In this document: piece after piece, positions 52,211 to 61,413 of the stretch
Layout of the letters: every line of letters starts with the position of its first letter
How positions within the stretch are numbered: position 1 is the first letter of the stretch
From: Clostridium beijerinckii
GTDB lineage: Bacteria; Bacillota; Clostridia; Clostridiales; Clostridiaceae
NCBI GenBank assembly: GCA_003129525.1
Contig: CP029329.1
Coordinates: 1 to 64,000 of the forward strand
Length of the DNA stretch: 64,000 nucleotides
Direction of reading: 5' to 3'
The notes under the pieces: generated by a model
Seen by the model: the letters and a program-made list of their open reading frames with translations, nothing else
Databases searched by the model: none
Told to the model about the DNA's origin: nothing
Position numbers and translations under genes: made by a program

Positions 52211-53716
52211 TTATACTGTAGCGTCTTTCCAAACATCTTCATATTTATATCCAGTAAGATTTTCAACAATTGCTCTTGTTTCTGGAGTAACATCAGCTTT
52301 TGAACCACCATCTTTTAAACGGTCAACTTCATCTACTAATATACCATGAGTTCTTTTATTAAGTTTGAAAGTTATAGCAAAAATTAGCGCTAATAAAAGC
52401 AATCCTATGCATCCATAAAGTAAGATATTTGCAATAGTTGTGATTACTGATTCTGGTTGAGTTGCTTGTCCTTTAACAAATCCACCATTTTGTAATATAA
52501 CACCGACAGCAAATGTAGCTATTGCTACACTACTCTTTCTTGTGAAAGTCATAACTGCTGCAAAAAGTCCTTCTCTTCTTTGTCTTGTAATCATTTCATC
52601 AACGTCTGGTATGAATGGGAATACATTCCATGGAGTGAATTCTAATAAACTTCTACCTATTTGATATACAGCACCAATTACAAATAATAGTACAGTGTTT
52701 GATCCTAATCCCATTTTATAAACACTGTAGAATCCTAATAAACAAATAATCATAGTTGTATACGATAATTTAAATATGTTACCAGGTCCAACCTTAATCA
52801 TTAAGAATCCACCTATAATAGTTGTAGGTATACCAATAAGACTAAGTGAAAGTATACTAGCTGCAAGAGTAGATGGAACTACTAAAGCATAAACACAGAA
52901 ATATATAAATACAGAGTTAAATAAATCTTTAGCAGTAAATGATAATATGTAAATTGCTAAATGTTGTCTAAAGGCTCTAACCTTAAATGTAGATATATAA
53001 TCACCTAATACTGTAACCATACCTTTTAATTGTTCACCAATACTTTTCTTTTCAGAACCCTTTAATAATTCTGCTTGCATTTCAGGTGTAAGTTCTCTTT
53101 CCCAAGTACATTTATATGATATAAATATACAAATTGCATATATAATAGCAAAGAATAGTCCGTTAATAAAGTATGCTTCTGGATTTTGATCACCAAAGTA
53201 TTTAATTAATCTTCCAGGAACAAAAGTAGCTAAGAATGTACCTGTTGCAGAAATAAACATTCTAGATGCAGATAATTTAGTTCTCTCATTAAAATCTTTT
53301 GTCATTTCAGATGGTAGTGTCTCCCATGGAATTAATATCATGGCAGCAATTATTTCAAATGCTAAATAAGTTAATAGATAGAACGTATAACTTCTTCCTG
53401 TTGTCCATAATAGCACGTAGACTGCCATTAAAGGTGCTCCGATTAATAAGAAGAAACGACGTCTTCCAAACATTTTTCCTAATTTAGTTTTATAAAAGTT
53501 ATCTGATATACTTCCTATAAATAAGCTGGCAACTGCATCCACAATACGAGCAATGGCAATAATAGATGCACCTTCAATTGGTGATAACCCTGCAAATGTT
53601 GTATAGAAGAATAATAAGAAGGCTCCAATAATGGTAAAAGCGCCACCTCCCATTAAATCAACTAATCCATAACCAACGCCTCTAGCTACAGTAATTTTTT
53701 TTGCTTTATTCGACAT
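52211..53716 (-). CDS. GPH-family transporter, probable hexuronide symporter
   Basis: A 501-residue glycoside-pentoside-hexuronide:cation symporter with 12 predicted helices: GVGYGLVDLMGGGAFTIIGA, IIAIARIVDAVASLFIGSIS and GRRRFFLLIGAPLMAVYVLL, and a C-terminal soluble tail of about 40 residues. The family takes up lactose, melibiose and glucuronides (UidB). As the only intact GPH gene here, at the end of the uxu gene cluster, hexuronide import is a good inference. An IS element separates it from uxaC. Confidence 0.85.
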   Translation of the reverse strand: MSNKAKKITVARGVGYGLVDLMGGGAFTIIGAFLLFFYTTFAGLSPIEGASIIAIARIVDAVASLFIGSISDNFYKTKLGKMFGRRRFFLLIGAPLMAVYVLLWTTGRSYTFYLLTYLAFEIIAAMILIPWETLPSEMTKDFNERTKLSASRMFISATGTFLATFVPGRLIKYFGDQNPEAYFINGLFFAIIYAICIFISYKCTWERELTPEMQAELLKGSEKKSIGEQLKGMVTVLGDYISTFKVRAFRQHLAIYILSFTAKDLFNSVFIYFCVYALVVPSTLAASILSLSLIGIPTTIIGGFLMIKVGPGNIFKLSYTTMIICLLGFYSVYKMGLGSNTVLLFVIGAVYQIGRSLLEFTPWNVFPFIPDVDEMITRQRREGLFAAVMTFTRKSSVAIATFAVGVILQNGGFVKGQATQPESVITTIANILLYGCIGLLLLALIFAITFKLNKRTHGILVDEVDRLKDGGSKADVTPETRAIVENLTGYKYEDVWKDATV

Positions 53717-53754
53717 ATCAATTACCTCTTTCTTTCATTAATATTTTTTATTAT

Positions 53755-55560
53755 ATGATTAGACCACAAAAAGCTGACAAATATCATCCAATTAGAATTT
53801 AATGATATAATAGCATTATAAAATTAAACGTATGAGGAGAATTACTATGTTTTGCAAAAATGACCTTCAACAAACTTCATTATTTGAACCAATCAACCAA
53901 ATGCCAAAATACCTTCAAGATATTTTAAATAAAAGTTGGGCTAAGGCATTTAAGGATCATATTTTTCCGCGAATAAATGAGGAGCGTTTTTCGGTTTTAT
54001 ATAGCAATAAAGCCTCAAGGCCTAATTCACCTATTAATGTTATTCTTGGCTTACTAATTATAAAAGAAATATTTCAGCAGACTGATGAAGAGCTTATCGG
54101 CTCTATTCATTTCGATGTAAGATATCAATATGCTTTAAATACAACTAATTATGAAACACAACCAGTATCTATAAATACTCTAACAAATTTTAGAAACAGA
54201 CTTGTTGAATATGAAGCGTCAACTAATGAAGACTTAATAAAAGCTGAAGTTGAAGCTTTATCCGAAAGCATTGCTAAGTATTTATCTGTTGATAATAAAA
54301 AAGTTAGAGTGGATTCGTTAATGGTTAGTTCATCATGCAAAAAATTAAGTAGAATTGAGCTAGTATATTCTATAAATAGCAGACTTATTAAAGCTCTAAA
54401 TATAATAAATCCACCTATTATAAGTGATGAACTAAAACCGTACCTTGAAAAGGGGCATAAAAATGACACTATATATAGAACTCAAGATTTAAAGGCTGAT
54501 TCAAAACTTTCAATTTTAATCGAACATTCTAAAATTCTATACAATATCGCTCTGAAAGCTGGAGATATAGTTACTTCAACAGAAGAGTTTCAACTTTTAA
54601 ATAGAGTTATTCAGGACCAAACTACAGAAGATGCTGCAAAAAATTTAGTTATTAAAGATTCAAAAGATATAACTTCAACTAGTTTACAAAATCCAACTGA
54701 CAAAGATGCAACCTACAGAAAAAAATATGGTGGTAACGTTGGTTATGTTGTTAATATACAAGAATCATTTAATGATAAAAACAGTGTTATAACAGGCTAT
54801 GACCTTAAGCAAAATATTCACAGCGATTCAAAATTTGCTGATGATGTTATTGCTAATTTAGCTTCACAAAATAAAAATTCAAACTGTAAACTACTAGTTG
54901 ATGGTGCTTACTATGAACAAGAAAAAGCCAAAAATGCTTTAAAACAAGGAATTGAAATGATTCCAAGTCAACTAGTTGGCAGAAAAGTATCTACTGATAA
55001 ACTGAGTTATTCAAAATTCATTGTAGATGACGAAAAAAATGTAATAAGTTGTTGTCCTAACGGAGTCGAACCTGTAGAGTCTTATTATAGTTCAAAATCT
55101 TATACAGCCAAATTTGACTCCAGTACATGTGAAAAATGTCCTTTAAATTCACAATGTCCAAAGAAAATATCAAAGAAATTTAATACCATAAGAGTTAGCG
55201 AAAAAGCTTATAATACAGCTACTCAAAGAGAAAAAATGCACGAGAGTGAGTATATAAAGCTTGCAAATAAAAGGGCTGGTATAGAAGGTATTCCTTCTGT
55301 TTTGAGGAGAAGATATAAAATTGATACCATGCCTATCCGGGGATTATTGCGCTCAAAATTATGGGTTGGATTTAAAATCGCAGCCTATAACTTCAAGAAA
55401 CTGTTAAAACAGTTTCTTGAAAGTGGCATAGAGTGTTTTCTCAATATAATTGCATGTATAGTTGCTGTAATAATTAACTGTTTTAAATTATATTTTTTAG
55501 AATTTGAAGCAAAGCTGTCAAACTAATCACGATACTTTATAGTTTTTGTGGTTTAATCAT
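53755..55560 (+). mobile_element. IS1182-family insertion sequence
   Basis: One transposase gene between imperfect terminal inverted repeats ATGATTAGACCACAAAAA (left) and TTTTTGTGGTTTAATCAT (right). The element sits between uxaC and the GPH transporter, pointing against them. The exact target duplication cannot be set by eye; the flanks TTAT and TATA do not match cleanly. Confidence 0.8.
53847..55526 (+). CDS. IS1182-family transposase
   Basis: A 559-residue DDE transposase: FPRINEERFSVLYSNKASRP, NVILGLLIIKEIFQQTDEEL and IHFDVRYQYAL in the N-terminal DUF772-type domain; DSLMVSSSCKKLSRIEL with the first catalytic Asp, KLLVDGAYYE with the second, a CEKCPLNSQCPKK zinc-like segment, and KRAGIEGIPSVLRRRYKID with the Glu. 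It looks intact. The start at 53847 has AGGAG seven bases upstream. The family members insert by cut-and-paste. Confidence 0.92.
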   Translation: MFCKNDLQQTSLFEPINQMPKYLQDILNKSWAKAFKDHIFPRINEERFSVLYSNKASRPNSPINVILGLLIIKEIFQQTDEELIGSIHFDVRYQYALNTTNYETQPVSINTLTNFRNRLVEYEASTNEDLIKAEVEALSESIAKYLSVDNKKVRVDSLMVSSSCKKLSRIELVYSINSRLIKALNIINPPIISDELKPYLEKGHKNDTIYRTQDLKADSKLSILIEHSKILYNIALKAGDIVTSTEEFQLLNRVIQDQTTEDAAKNLVIKDSKDITSTSLQNPTDKDATYRKKYGGNVGYVVNIQESFNDKNSVITGYDLKQNIHSDSKFADDVIANLASQNKNSNCKLLVDGAYYEQEKAKNALKQGIEMIPSQLVGRKVSTDKLSYSKFIVDDEKNVISCCPNGVEPVESYYSSKSYTAKFDSSTCEKCPLNSQCPKKISKKFNTIRVSEKAYNTATQREKMHESEYIKLANKRAGIEGIPSVLRRRYKIDTMPIRGLLRSKLWVGFKIAAYNFKKLLKQFLESGIECFLNIIACIVAVIINCFKLYFLEFEAKLSN

Positions 55561-55655
55561 TATATATGTTGTAATTAAAACTCTACATTCAGATAGTTTC
55601 CATATAATTATCTTCACAGAACTTCAGTTGTAAATTTATTAATACAACATATATA
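55561..55655. other. Long hairpin between IS1182 and uxaC
   Basis: TATATATGTTGTA and TACAACATATATA are exact inverted repeats 70 bases apart. The left end reads TATATGTTG, AAA and TCTACAT in the same order as the RNA-like element at 63111, so a distant relationship is possible. It follows the uxaC stop and may be its terminator region. Confidence 0.4.
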
Positions 55656-55668
55656 ATTAATCTTTTGT

Positions 55669-57072
55669 TTAAATTCCGAAGTATTCCTTCGCATTGTTAT
55701 AACATATACCTTCAACAACTTTTTTCAGTAATTTCATGTTTCTTGGTACTTCACCATTTTCAACCCATTCTCCAATTAAATTACATACTATTCGTCTAAA
55801 GTATTCATGTCTTGTATATGATAAAAAGCTTCTAGAATCAGTTAGCATTCCAACAAAACGACTTAATAATCCAAGGTTAGATAATGCTTTCATTTGTTCA
55901 ATCATTCCATCTTTATTATCATTAAACCACCAAGCTGAACCAAACTGTATTTTACCTGGAATTCCATCTCCTTGGAAGTTTCCTAGCATAGATCCAAGAA
56001 CATAGTTATCCTTTGGATTTAATGTATATAAAATAGTTTTTGGAAGAGAATTCTCTTTATCTAATAAATCTAAAAGTCTAGAAAGAGGGTAAGCCATACT
56101 GTCATCATTTATAGAATCAAATCCAGTATTAGGTCCTATTTTTTCTAGCATTCTTGTATTATTACTTCTAAGAGCTGCAATATGAAGTTGCATTGTCCAT
56201 CCTAATTCATGATAAAGTTTAGCTACAAATGCTATTGTATAAGTCTTATATTTCTTTTCCTCTTCTATACTTACAGATTTACCTTGTAACGCTTTTGTAA
56301 ATATAGCTGTTGCTTCTTCTTTTGAAGTTTCTGCATATACTACTGTTCCGTCTAAACCATGATCTGATATTCTACACCCAACTGAGTGGAAAAATCTTAC
56401 TCTTGATTCAAGTGCTTGTAAAAATTTATCATAATCAGTAATATTTATTTGAGATATTTGTTCTAAACTTTTTACCCATGAAACAAATCCATCTGCATTT
56501 ATTTCAATTCCTTTATCAGGTCTAAATGTTGGTAAAACTTTTACATTAAAGCTCTCATCTTCTTTAAGTTTTATATGATATTCTAATGTATCAATAGGAT
56601 CATCTGTTGTGCATAGAAAATCAACATTTGACTTTGTAATTAAATCTCTTACTCTAAATCCTTCTCCACTAAGTAATTTGTTGGCCTTATCCCAAATTAA
56701 TGGAGCAGTATCTTCGTCTAAAGGTTCATATATTCCAAAAAATCTTTGAAGTTCTAAGTGAGTCCAATGATAAAGAGGATTTCCTATAGCCATAGGTATT
56801 GTTTCCGACCAAGCCATAAATTTTTCATAATCGCTTGCATCTCCTGTAATGAATTTCTCTTCTATTCCATTACTTCTCATGCCTCTCCACTTATAGTGAT
56901 CTCCATATAACCATGCTTCAGTTATATTATTAAACTTTTTATTTTCATATATTTCCTTTGGATCTATATGACAGTGATAATCAATAATAGGCATATCCTT
57001 TGCATAGCTATGATATAATTCTACAGCTGTACTATTACTTAATAAAAAATTCTCATCCATAAAATTTTTCAA
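55669..57072 (-). CDS. uxaC: Glucuronate isomerase
   Basis: A 467-residue uronate isomerase that converts D-glucuronate to D-fructuronate. NFMDENFLLSNSTAVELYHS aligns with the start of E. coli UxaC; DYHCHIDPKEIYENKKF holds the metal-type His pair, and GLLSRFVGMLTDSRSFLSYT, with YFRRIVCNLIG, is the conserved end. A TTG start at 57072 has GGAG nine bases upstream and gives the normal length; the frame extends 31 codons further without a good site. Confidence 0.92.
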   Translation of the reverse strand: MKNFMDENFLLSNSTAVELYHSYAKDMPIIDYHCHIDPKEIYENKKFNNITEAWLYGDHYKWRGMRSNGIEEKFITGDASDYEKFMAWSETIPMAIGNPLYHWTHLELQRFFGIYEPLDEDTAPLIWDKANKLLSGEGFRVRDLITKSNVDFLCTTDDPIDTLEYHIKLKEDESFNVKVLPTFRPDKGIEINADGFVSWVKSLEQISQINITDYDKFLQALESRVRFFHSVGCRISDHGLDGTVVYAETSKEEATAIFTKALQGKSVSIEEEKKYKTYTIAFVAKLYHELGWTMQLHIAALRSNNTRMLEKIGPNTGFDSINDDSMAYPLSRLLDLLDKENSLPKTILYTLNPKDNYVLGSMLGNFQGDGIPGKIQFGSAWWFNDNKDGMIEQMKALSNLGLLSRFVGMLTDSRSFLSYTRHEYFRRIVCNLIGEWVENGEVPRNMKLLKKVVEGICYNNAKEYFGI

Positions 57073-57413
57073 GTTAATCATCTCCATTTTTGATAATTTC
57101 TTTGTAAATATTAAAGTATACTTTTTATTTTTATTTAGATTAAACATAACGTTTTCTTTTATCATATAATTCAGTTAATAGCTTTTATTGTTTCAAACGT
57201 TCAATATTATAACTTGCTTGAGTAAAAAATGTGAGTGTTAGTCTTACTCTAAGCAAAGTTGTTAATAAATTTAATTTGTGTTATATTGTAAGATATATTA
57301 TATTATTTTTATTTAGACGTTCTTATCATTCTTTGTTTATTCCTTTGCCAAAAATAATAGATGAAGAATGATAAAAATGTTTACTTTTTATATAATGCTT
57401 TTTAGTGTAATAA
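57073..57413. other. Gap between uxuB and uxaC with two hairpins
   Basis: TTGCTTGAGTAA pairs with TTACTCTAAGCAA (57214-57256) and ATCATTCTT with AAGAATGAT (57325-57372). No gene is seen in the 341 bases; the hairpins may be processing or partial termination sites within the operon. Confidence 0.5.
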
Positions 57414-59027
57414 TTATTTGCAATCTAAATGCTTCTCTAATGTTAATTTAACAGCATTAATTCCAGAAATCATTTCATTGAAATAACCTTCAATCTTTTC
57501 TCCTAAACCAACGTCATAAAGATTTACTCCAAATATTTCTTCATTACTAAGTATTGGTTTTAATCTATCTCCTACTAATTCAGTAGAATCTAGTTTTATG
57601 TCTGAAACATATTTTGTTAACTCATCTAATAAAGGATCTGGACTTAGTTCAAACTTATTACCATTATCATCTATACCCATCAAATATCTACACCACCCAG
57701 CAATTGCAATAGGAATATATTTAAGATCTTTAGCATCTAAATCTTCTCTCTTAGCGTAAGACTTAATTGTTTCTCCAAATCTTATTCCAACTTTTTGAGA
57801 TGTGTCTGATGCTATTCTTTGAGGTGTATCAGGTATATATATATTAGGAAGTCTAACTTCAATTACCTCTTTAATAAATTCTTTTGGATCTAATATACCA
57901 GGACTTACTACAACTGGCATTCCTTCTTCATACCCAATCTTTTCTACTAATTTCTTTAAACATGGATCTTTCATTTCATCTGCAATTAATTCATATCCAA
58001 GTAGACATCCCAAAACTGCTAAAGCAGTGTGTAATGGGTTTAAGCAAGTAGTTACCTTCATTGTTTCAACTTTTCCTACTGTCTTTCTATCAGTTAGATA
58101 TACCCCTGCATCTTCTAAAGCCATACGACCATTTGCAAAATCGTCTTCAATTACAAGATATTGTGGTCCTTCTGCATTAACGAATGGAGCTGCATACGTA
58201 TTATTTTGTGTACGTACGATACCCATGTTTTCAATTCCATCTTTCTTTAGTGTTTCTTCAACACTTTGAGAAGGTCTTGGTGTGATTTTGTCAATCATAC
58301 TCCAAGGGAATGATACTTTTTTAGTATTGTTAATGTATTTAAGAAAACCTTCTTCTACAAGCCCATTTTCAATCCATTTTTTTACGATTGTTTCTATGGC
58401 ATCATGAAGTTTTTCTCCATTACGTGCACAATTATCCATGCTTACAAAAGCAATAGGTAACTCACCATTTTTATATCTTGTATATGCTAATGATGCAATC
58501 TTAGCCATAGTGTTGTTTGGATGTTCTAAGCCATCTACAAGGTCCTCTTCTGAAATGTCTTTCACACTATAACCTTTTTCTGTTATTGTAAAACTTGCCA
58601 TTTGTAATGATGGATTTGCAAATATATCTTGTAGTCTCTTCCAATCGTTTTCTTTTGAGTACTCACCAACTAGACTTTCAGTTATACTTCCTACAACTTT
58701 CTTCTCTAAACTACCATCAGGCTTCATAATTACAAGTAAACTCAAATTGTCATAAGGCTTATATATTTTATTAATAAGTTCATCACCGTGTAAGTTAACG
58801 GCTACAATTCCAGTATCCACTTTTCCAGCATTTAAAAGTTCTTGTTGCAACACTGCTATAAATCCTCTAAATATGTTTCCAGCTCCAAAGTGAACCCATG
58901 TAGGCTTTTTCATTGTTAATTCTGACATTTTATCATAGTCAAAATTAGGAAGTTCTACGTTAGCTTTTTTCCATAAATCTTTATCTTTTATAGTTTCCTT
59001 ATTTAGTATTATCTTTGTATTATTCAT
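57414..59027 (-). CDS. uxuB: D-mannonate oxidoreductase (fructuronate reductase)
   Basis: A 537-residue polyol dehydrogenase-family enzyme that reduces D-fructuronate to D-mannonate with NADH. The Rossmann segment WVHFGAGNIFRGFIAVLQQE, SMDNCARNGEKLHDAIET, VSFPWSMIDKITPRPS and CLNPLHTALAVLGCLLGYE, with the catalytic Lys in IDKITPRP, are diagnostic. Length agrees with clostridial and Bacillus UxuB. AAGGGAGAAG precedes the ATG. It lies between uxuA and uxaC in pathway order. Confidence 0.93.
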   Translation of the reverse strand: MNNTKIILNKETIKDKDLWKKANVELPNFDYDKMSELTMKKPTWVHFGAGNIFRGFIAVLQQELLNAGKVDTGIVAVNLHGDELINKIYKPYDNLSLLVIMKPDGSLEKKVVGSITESLVGEYSKENDWKRLQDIFANPSLQMASFTITEKGYSVKDISEEDLVDGLEHPNNTMAKIASLAYTRYKNGELPIAFVSMDNCARNGEKLHDAIETIVKKWIENGLVEEGFLKYINNTKKVSFPWSMIDKITPRPSQSVEETLKKDGIENMGIVRTQNNTYAAPFVNAEGPQYLVIEDDFANGRMALEDAGVYLTDRKTVGKVETMKVTTCLNPLHTALAVLGCLLGYELIADEMKDPCLKKLVEKIGYEEGMPVVVSPGILDPKEFIKEVIEVRLPNIYIPDTPQRIASDTSQKVGIRFGETIKSYAKREDLDAKDLKYIPIAIAGWCRYLMGIDDNGNKFELSPDPLLDELTKYVSDIKLDSTELVGDRLKPILSNEEIFGVNLYDVGLGEKIEGYFNEMISGINAVKLTLEKHLDCK

Positions 59028-59060
59028 GTTCTTCTCCCTTCTTTTTAATAATTATTTATT

Positions 59061-59133
59061 ATTAAAAATAGGCCATATTTTAATACTTATAGTAAGTAAA
59101 GACTACTTCAATATAAAATTTTGGCCTATTAAT
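59061..59133 (-). other. Hairpin between uxuA and uxuB
   Basis: AATAGGCCA pairs with TGGCCTATT at the base of a 70-base AT-rich structure in the intercistronic gap; it may tune the uxuA/uxuB ratio. Confidence 0.5.
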
Positions 59134-59141
59134 AAATCTAT

Positions 59142-60203
59142 TTATTTATTTCTTTCAAGACTATCCCATATTCCCCACATATACATAATTCCAAGTGCTC
59201 TATCATAAAGTCCATAACCTGGTCTACATTTTTCATTCCAAATATGTCTTCCATGATCTGGTCTTGCATAACCAGTGAATCCAATTTCATGATAAGCCTT
59301 AACTATATCGCATATATCTAATGAACCATCACAAGTTCTATGAGAAGTCTCAATAAAATCACCATTTTCGTAAATCTTTACGTTTCTTATATGAGCAAAA
59401 GCTATTCTGCTGCCAAATTCTCTTATAATCGCTGGTATATTATTATTTGGGTCAGAACCCATAGCACCACTACAAAGAGTAAGACAATTATATGGATTAT
59501 CAACAAGTTTTAATAATCTTGCTACATGGTCTCTATTTGAAACAATTCTTGGTAATCCAAATATTGGCCAAGGTGGATCATCCGGATGAATAGCCATCTT
59601 GATATCATTAATTTCTGCAACAGGTATAATTTGTTCTAAGAAATATTTTAAGTTATCCCATAAATCTTCCTCTGTAACGTTCTTGTAGGCTTCAAAAAGT
59701 TGAGATAAATTCTTTAATCTTTCTGGTTCCCAACCTGGCATTGTAAGATTTGGATTTGATGCTATTTTATTAACCAATTCCATTGGATCTATATCTTTAA
59801 TTTTTTCTTTTTCATAGAAAAGTGCTGTAGATCCATCTTCTGTCTTTTTAAACAAATCTGTTCTAAGCCAATCAAATACAGGCATGAAATTGTAGCAAAT
59901 TACTTTTACTCCAACCTTAGCTAACTTTTCTATTGTTCTCTTATAATTTTCTATGTATTTATCTCTAGTAGGTAATCCTAATTTAATATCTTCGTGCACA
60001 TTAACACTTTCGACAACATCAATATTAAATCCATTCTCATCAGCTACTTTTTTAACTTCAAGAATTTTTTCCATTGGCCATTCATCGCCTGCTGGCATAT
60101 CATGAAGACCCCAAACAATTCCTTCAACTCCAGGAATTTGTTTTATTTGTTCAAGCGTTACGGTGTCATTGCCTTCACCATACCATCTAAACCCCATTTT
60201 CAT
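59142..60203 (-). CDS. uxuA: Mannonate dehydratase
   Basis: A 353-residue TIM-barrel enzyme that dehydrates D-mannonate to 2-keto-3-deoxygluconate. FRWYGEGNDTVTLEQIKQIP at the start, VKVICYNFMPVFDWLRTD, MAIHPDDPPWPIFGLPRIVS, CLTLCSGAMGS, FAHIRNVKIYENGDFIETSH and RPDHGRHIWNEK hold the metal ligands (His and Cys) of the family. It is complete, unlike the stub at 47728. It is the first catabolic gene after the GntR regulator. Confidence 0.95.
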   Translation of the reverse strand: MKMGFRWYGEGNDTVTLEQIKQIPGVEGIVWGLHDMPAGDEWPMEKILEVKKVADENGFNIDVVESVNVHEDIKLGLPTRDKYIENYKRTIEKLAKVGVKVICYNFMPVFDWLRTDLFKKTEDGSTALFYEKEKIKDIDPMELVNKIASNPNLTMPGWEPERLKNLSQLFEAYKNVTEEDLWDNLKYFLEQIIPVAEINDIKMAIHPDDPPWPIFGLPRIVSNRDHVARLLKLVDNPYNCLTLCSGAMGSDPNNNIPAIIREFGSRIAFAHIRNVKIYENGDFIETSHRTCDGSLDICDIVKAYHEIGFTGYARPDHGRHIWNEKCRPGYGLYDRALGIMYMWGIWDSLERNK

Positions 60204-60391
60204 AGTAACATTCCTCCAGATCTTTTGTTTAATTTTGTTTTATAGTGTCATTCTTCTCAAATAACTTTCATATTAAAAAGCTGGCAAATTTAATCTCTAC
60301 TGTTTTTAATAGCATCACCGCCTTAAATTGAAACTCAAATTAGTAAAAGTACATTTATATGTAATAAAACTAAAGTTAAGAAAAAGTCATT

Positions 60392-61066
60392 TTATTCTTT
60401 AAAATAGTTTGGATAGCCTTCTTTTAATTGATTTTTATCAAAGAGAACCATATTTAAATGTTCTTCCATAACTTTTTCAGCTATTTCAGAATTTTTGTTT
60501 TTTATAGCCTCAACAATACCTTTATGCTGTAAATAAATATTATCCCATGTAAAATCAGCTAATAATCTAAGTAACCTAATCCGTTGAAAATCACTACTCA
60601 TTTCTTGAATAGTTGCCCATATCCTTTTTTTGTTGCAACCTTCAAAAATTATTCTATGGAATTCCTCATCAGCTTCAAATAATTTTTTGAAATCATGATC
60701 TTGCATGTACATCTTCTGAAATTTTAGATTCATTTCTAAAGCAAATATCTTTTCCTGTGGAAATTCTTCACAAGCTTGTTTTATAACCGCTCTTTCTAAA
60801 TGTTCACGTAAAAATCTTCCTTCTTCAACAGCATCTAAATCAATTAAGGAAACGACTGTACCCTTTTGGGGGTAAATACTTAGCAGTCCTTCCTGTGATA
60901 AACGAACAAATGATTCTCTAACAGGAGTTCTACTCACATTATATTTTTCTGAAATTTCTTTTTCAGAAATATTAACGCCAGGCACAAGCTGTAAATTAAT
61001 AATTTCTTCTCTGAGTTCATAATATATAGTTTTACTTGTAGAATTTTTACTTACTTTAAAAGCCAC
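60392..61066 (-). CDS. GntR/FadR-subfamily regulator of the glucuronate genes
   Basis: A 224-residue GntR with an FCD ligand domain. The winged helix reads KTIYYELREEIINLQLVPGV, EISEKYNVSRTPVRESFVRL and GLLSIYPQKGTVVS; the FCD domain has EGRFLREHLERAVIKQA, FEADEEFHRIIFEG and LQHKGIVEAI with the metal-type His/Asp set. The GTG at 61066 is preferred as start because AGGAGG lies about 11 bases upstream; the ATG at 61096 has no site and overlaps the operator region. It resembles UxuR/ExuR of enteric bacteria in role, inferred from position. Confidence 0.85.
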   Translation of the reverse strand: MAFKVSKNSTSKTIYYELREEIINLQLVPGVNISEKEISEKYNVSRTPVRESFVRLSQEGLLSIYPQKGTVVSLIDLDAVEEGRFLREHLERAVIKQACEEFPQEKIFALEMNLKFQKMYMQDHDFKKLFEADEEFHRIIFEGCNKKRIWATIQEMSSDFQRIRLLRLLADFTWDNIYLQHKGIVEAIKNKNSEIAEKVMEEHLNMVLFDKNQLKEGYPNYFKE

Positions 61067-61098
61067 TTTTGTATTATCCTCCTGTATTTTTTCTACTG

Positions 61099-61153
61099 CC
61101 ATACTTGTATGGTAGTTATGATATAATATTATCATAATCGATTACAATGTCAA
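61099..61153 (-). promoter_or_regulatory. Promoter and GntR operator before the glucuronate cluster
   Basis: On the minus strand TTGACA (61148-61153), 16 bases, TAATAT (61126-61131). Downstream of it CCATACAAGTATGG (61099-61112), a perfect 14-base palindrome, lies near the expected transcript start and suits FadR/GntR binding. The rest of 61154-61413 is AT-rich with no gene seen. Confidence 0.7.
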
Positions 61154-61413
61154 GTGTAATATTAAATAATTTTCATGAAAACCATTTTTTTTATTAAATT
61201 CACTTTTATAATGTATATTTCATCATAATTTATTAAAAATAAAGCAGTTGAATTAAAATAATTTAGTTTAATTTTAAATAATAAGGAAATTCAAGAAAAA
61301 CATGTCTTTTATACGCATATTTTGATGAGACACTCCAATTTCAATTTTGACTATTTAGATTTTACATATATTATGGTATATGACAATATTATTGGTTATG
61401 AAAGGAGAAAATT

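Noticed and set aside
61132..61147. Catabolite-responsive (cre) site between -35 and -10 of the GntR promoter (TGTAATCGATTATGA)
   Set aside because: The second half does not fit the CcpA consensus; only the central TAATCGATTA palindrome is clear.
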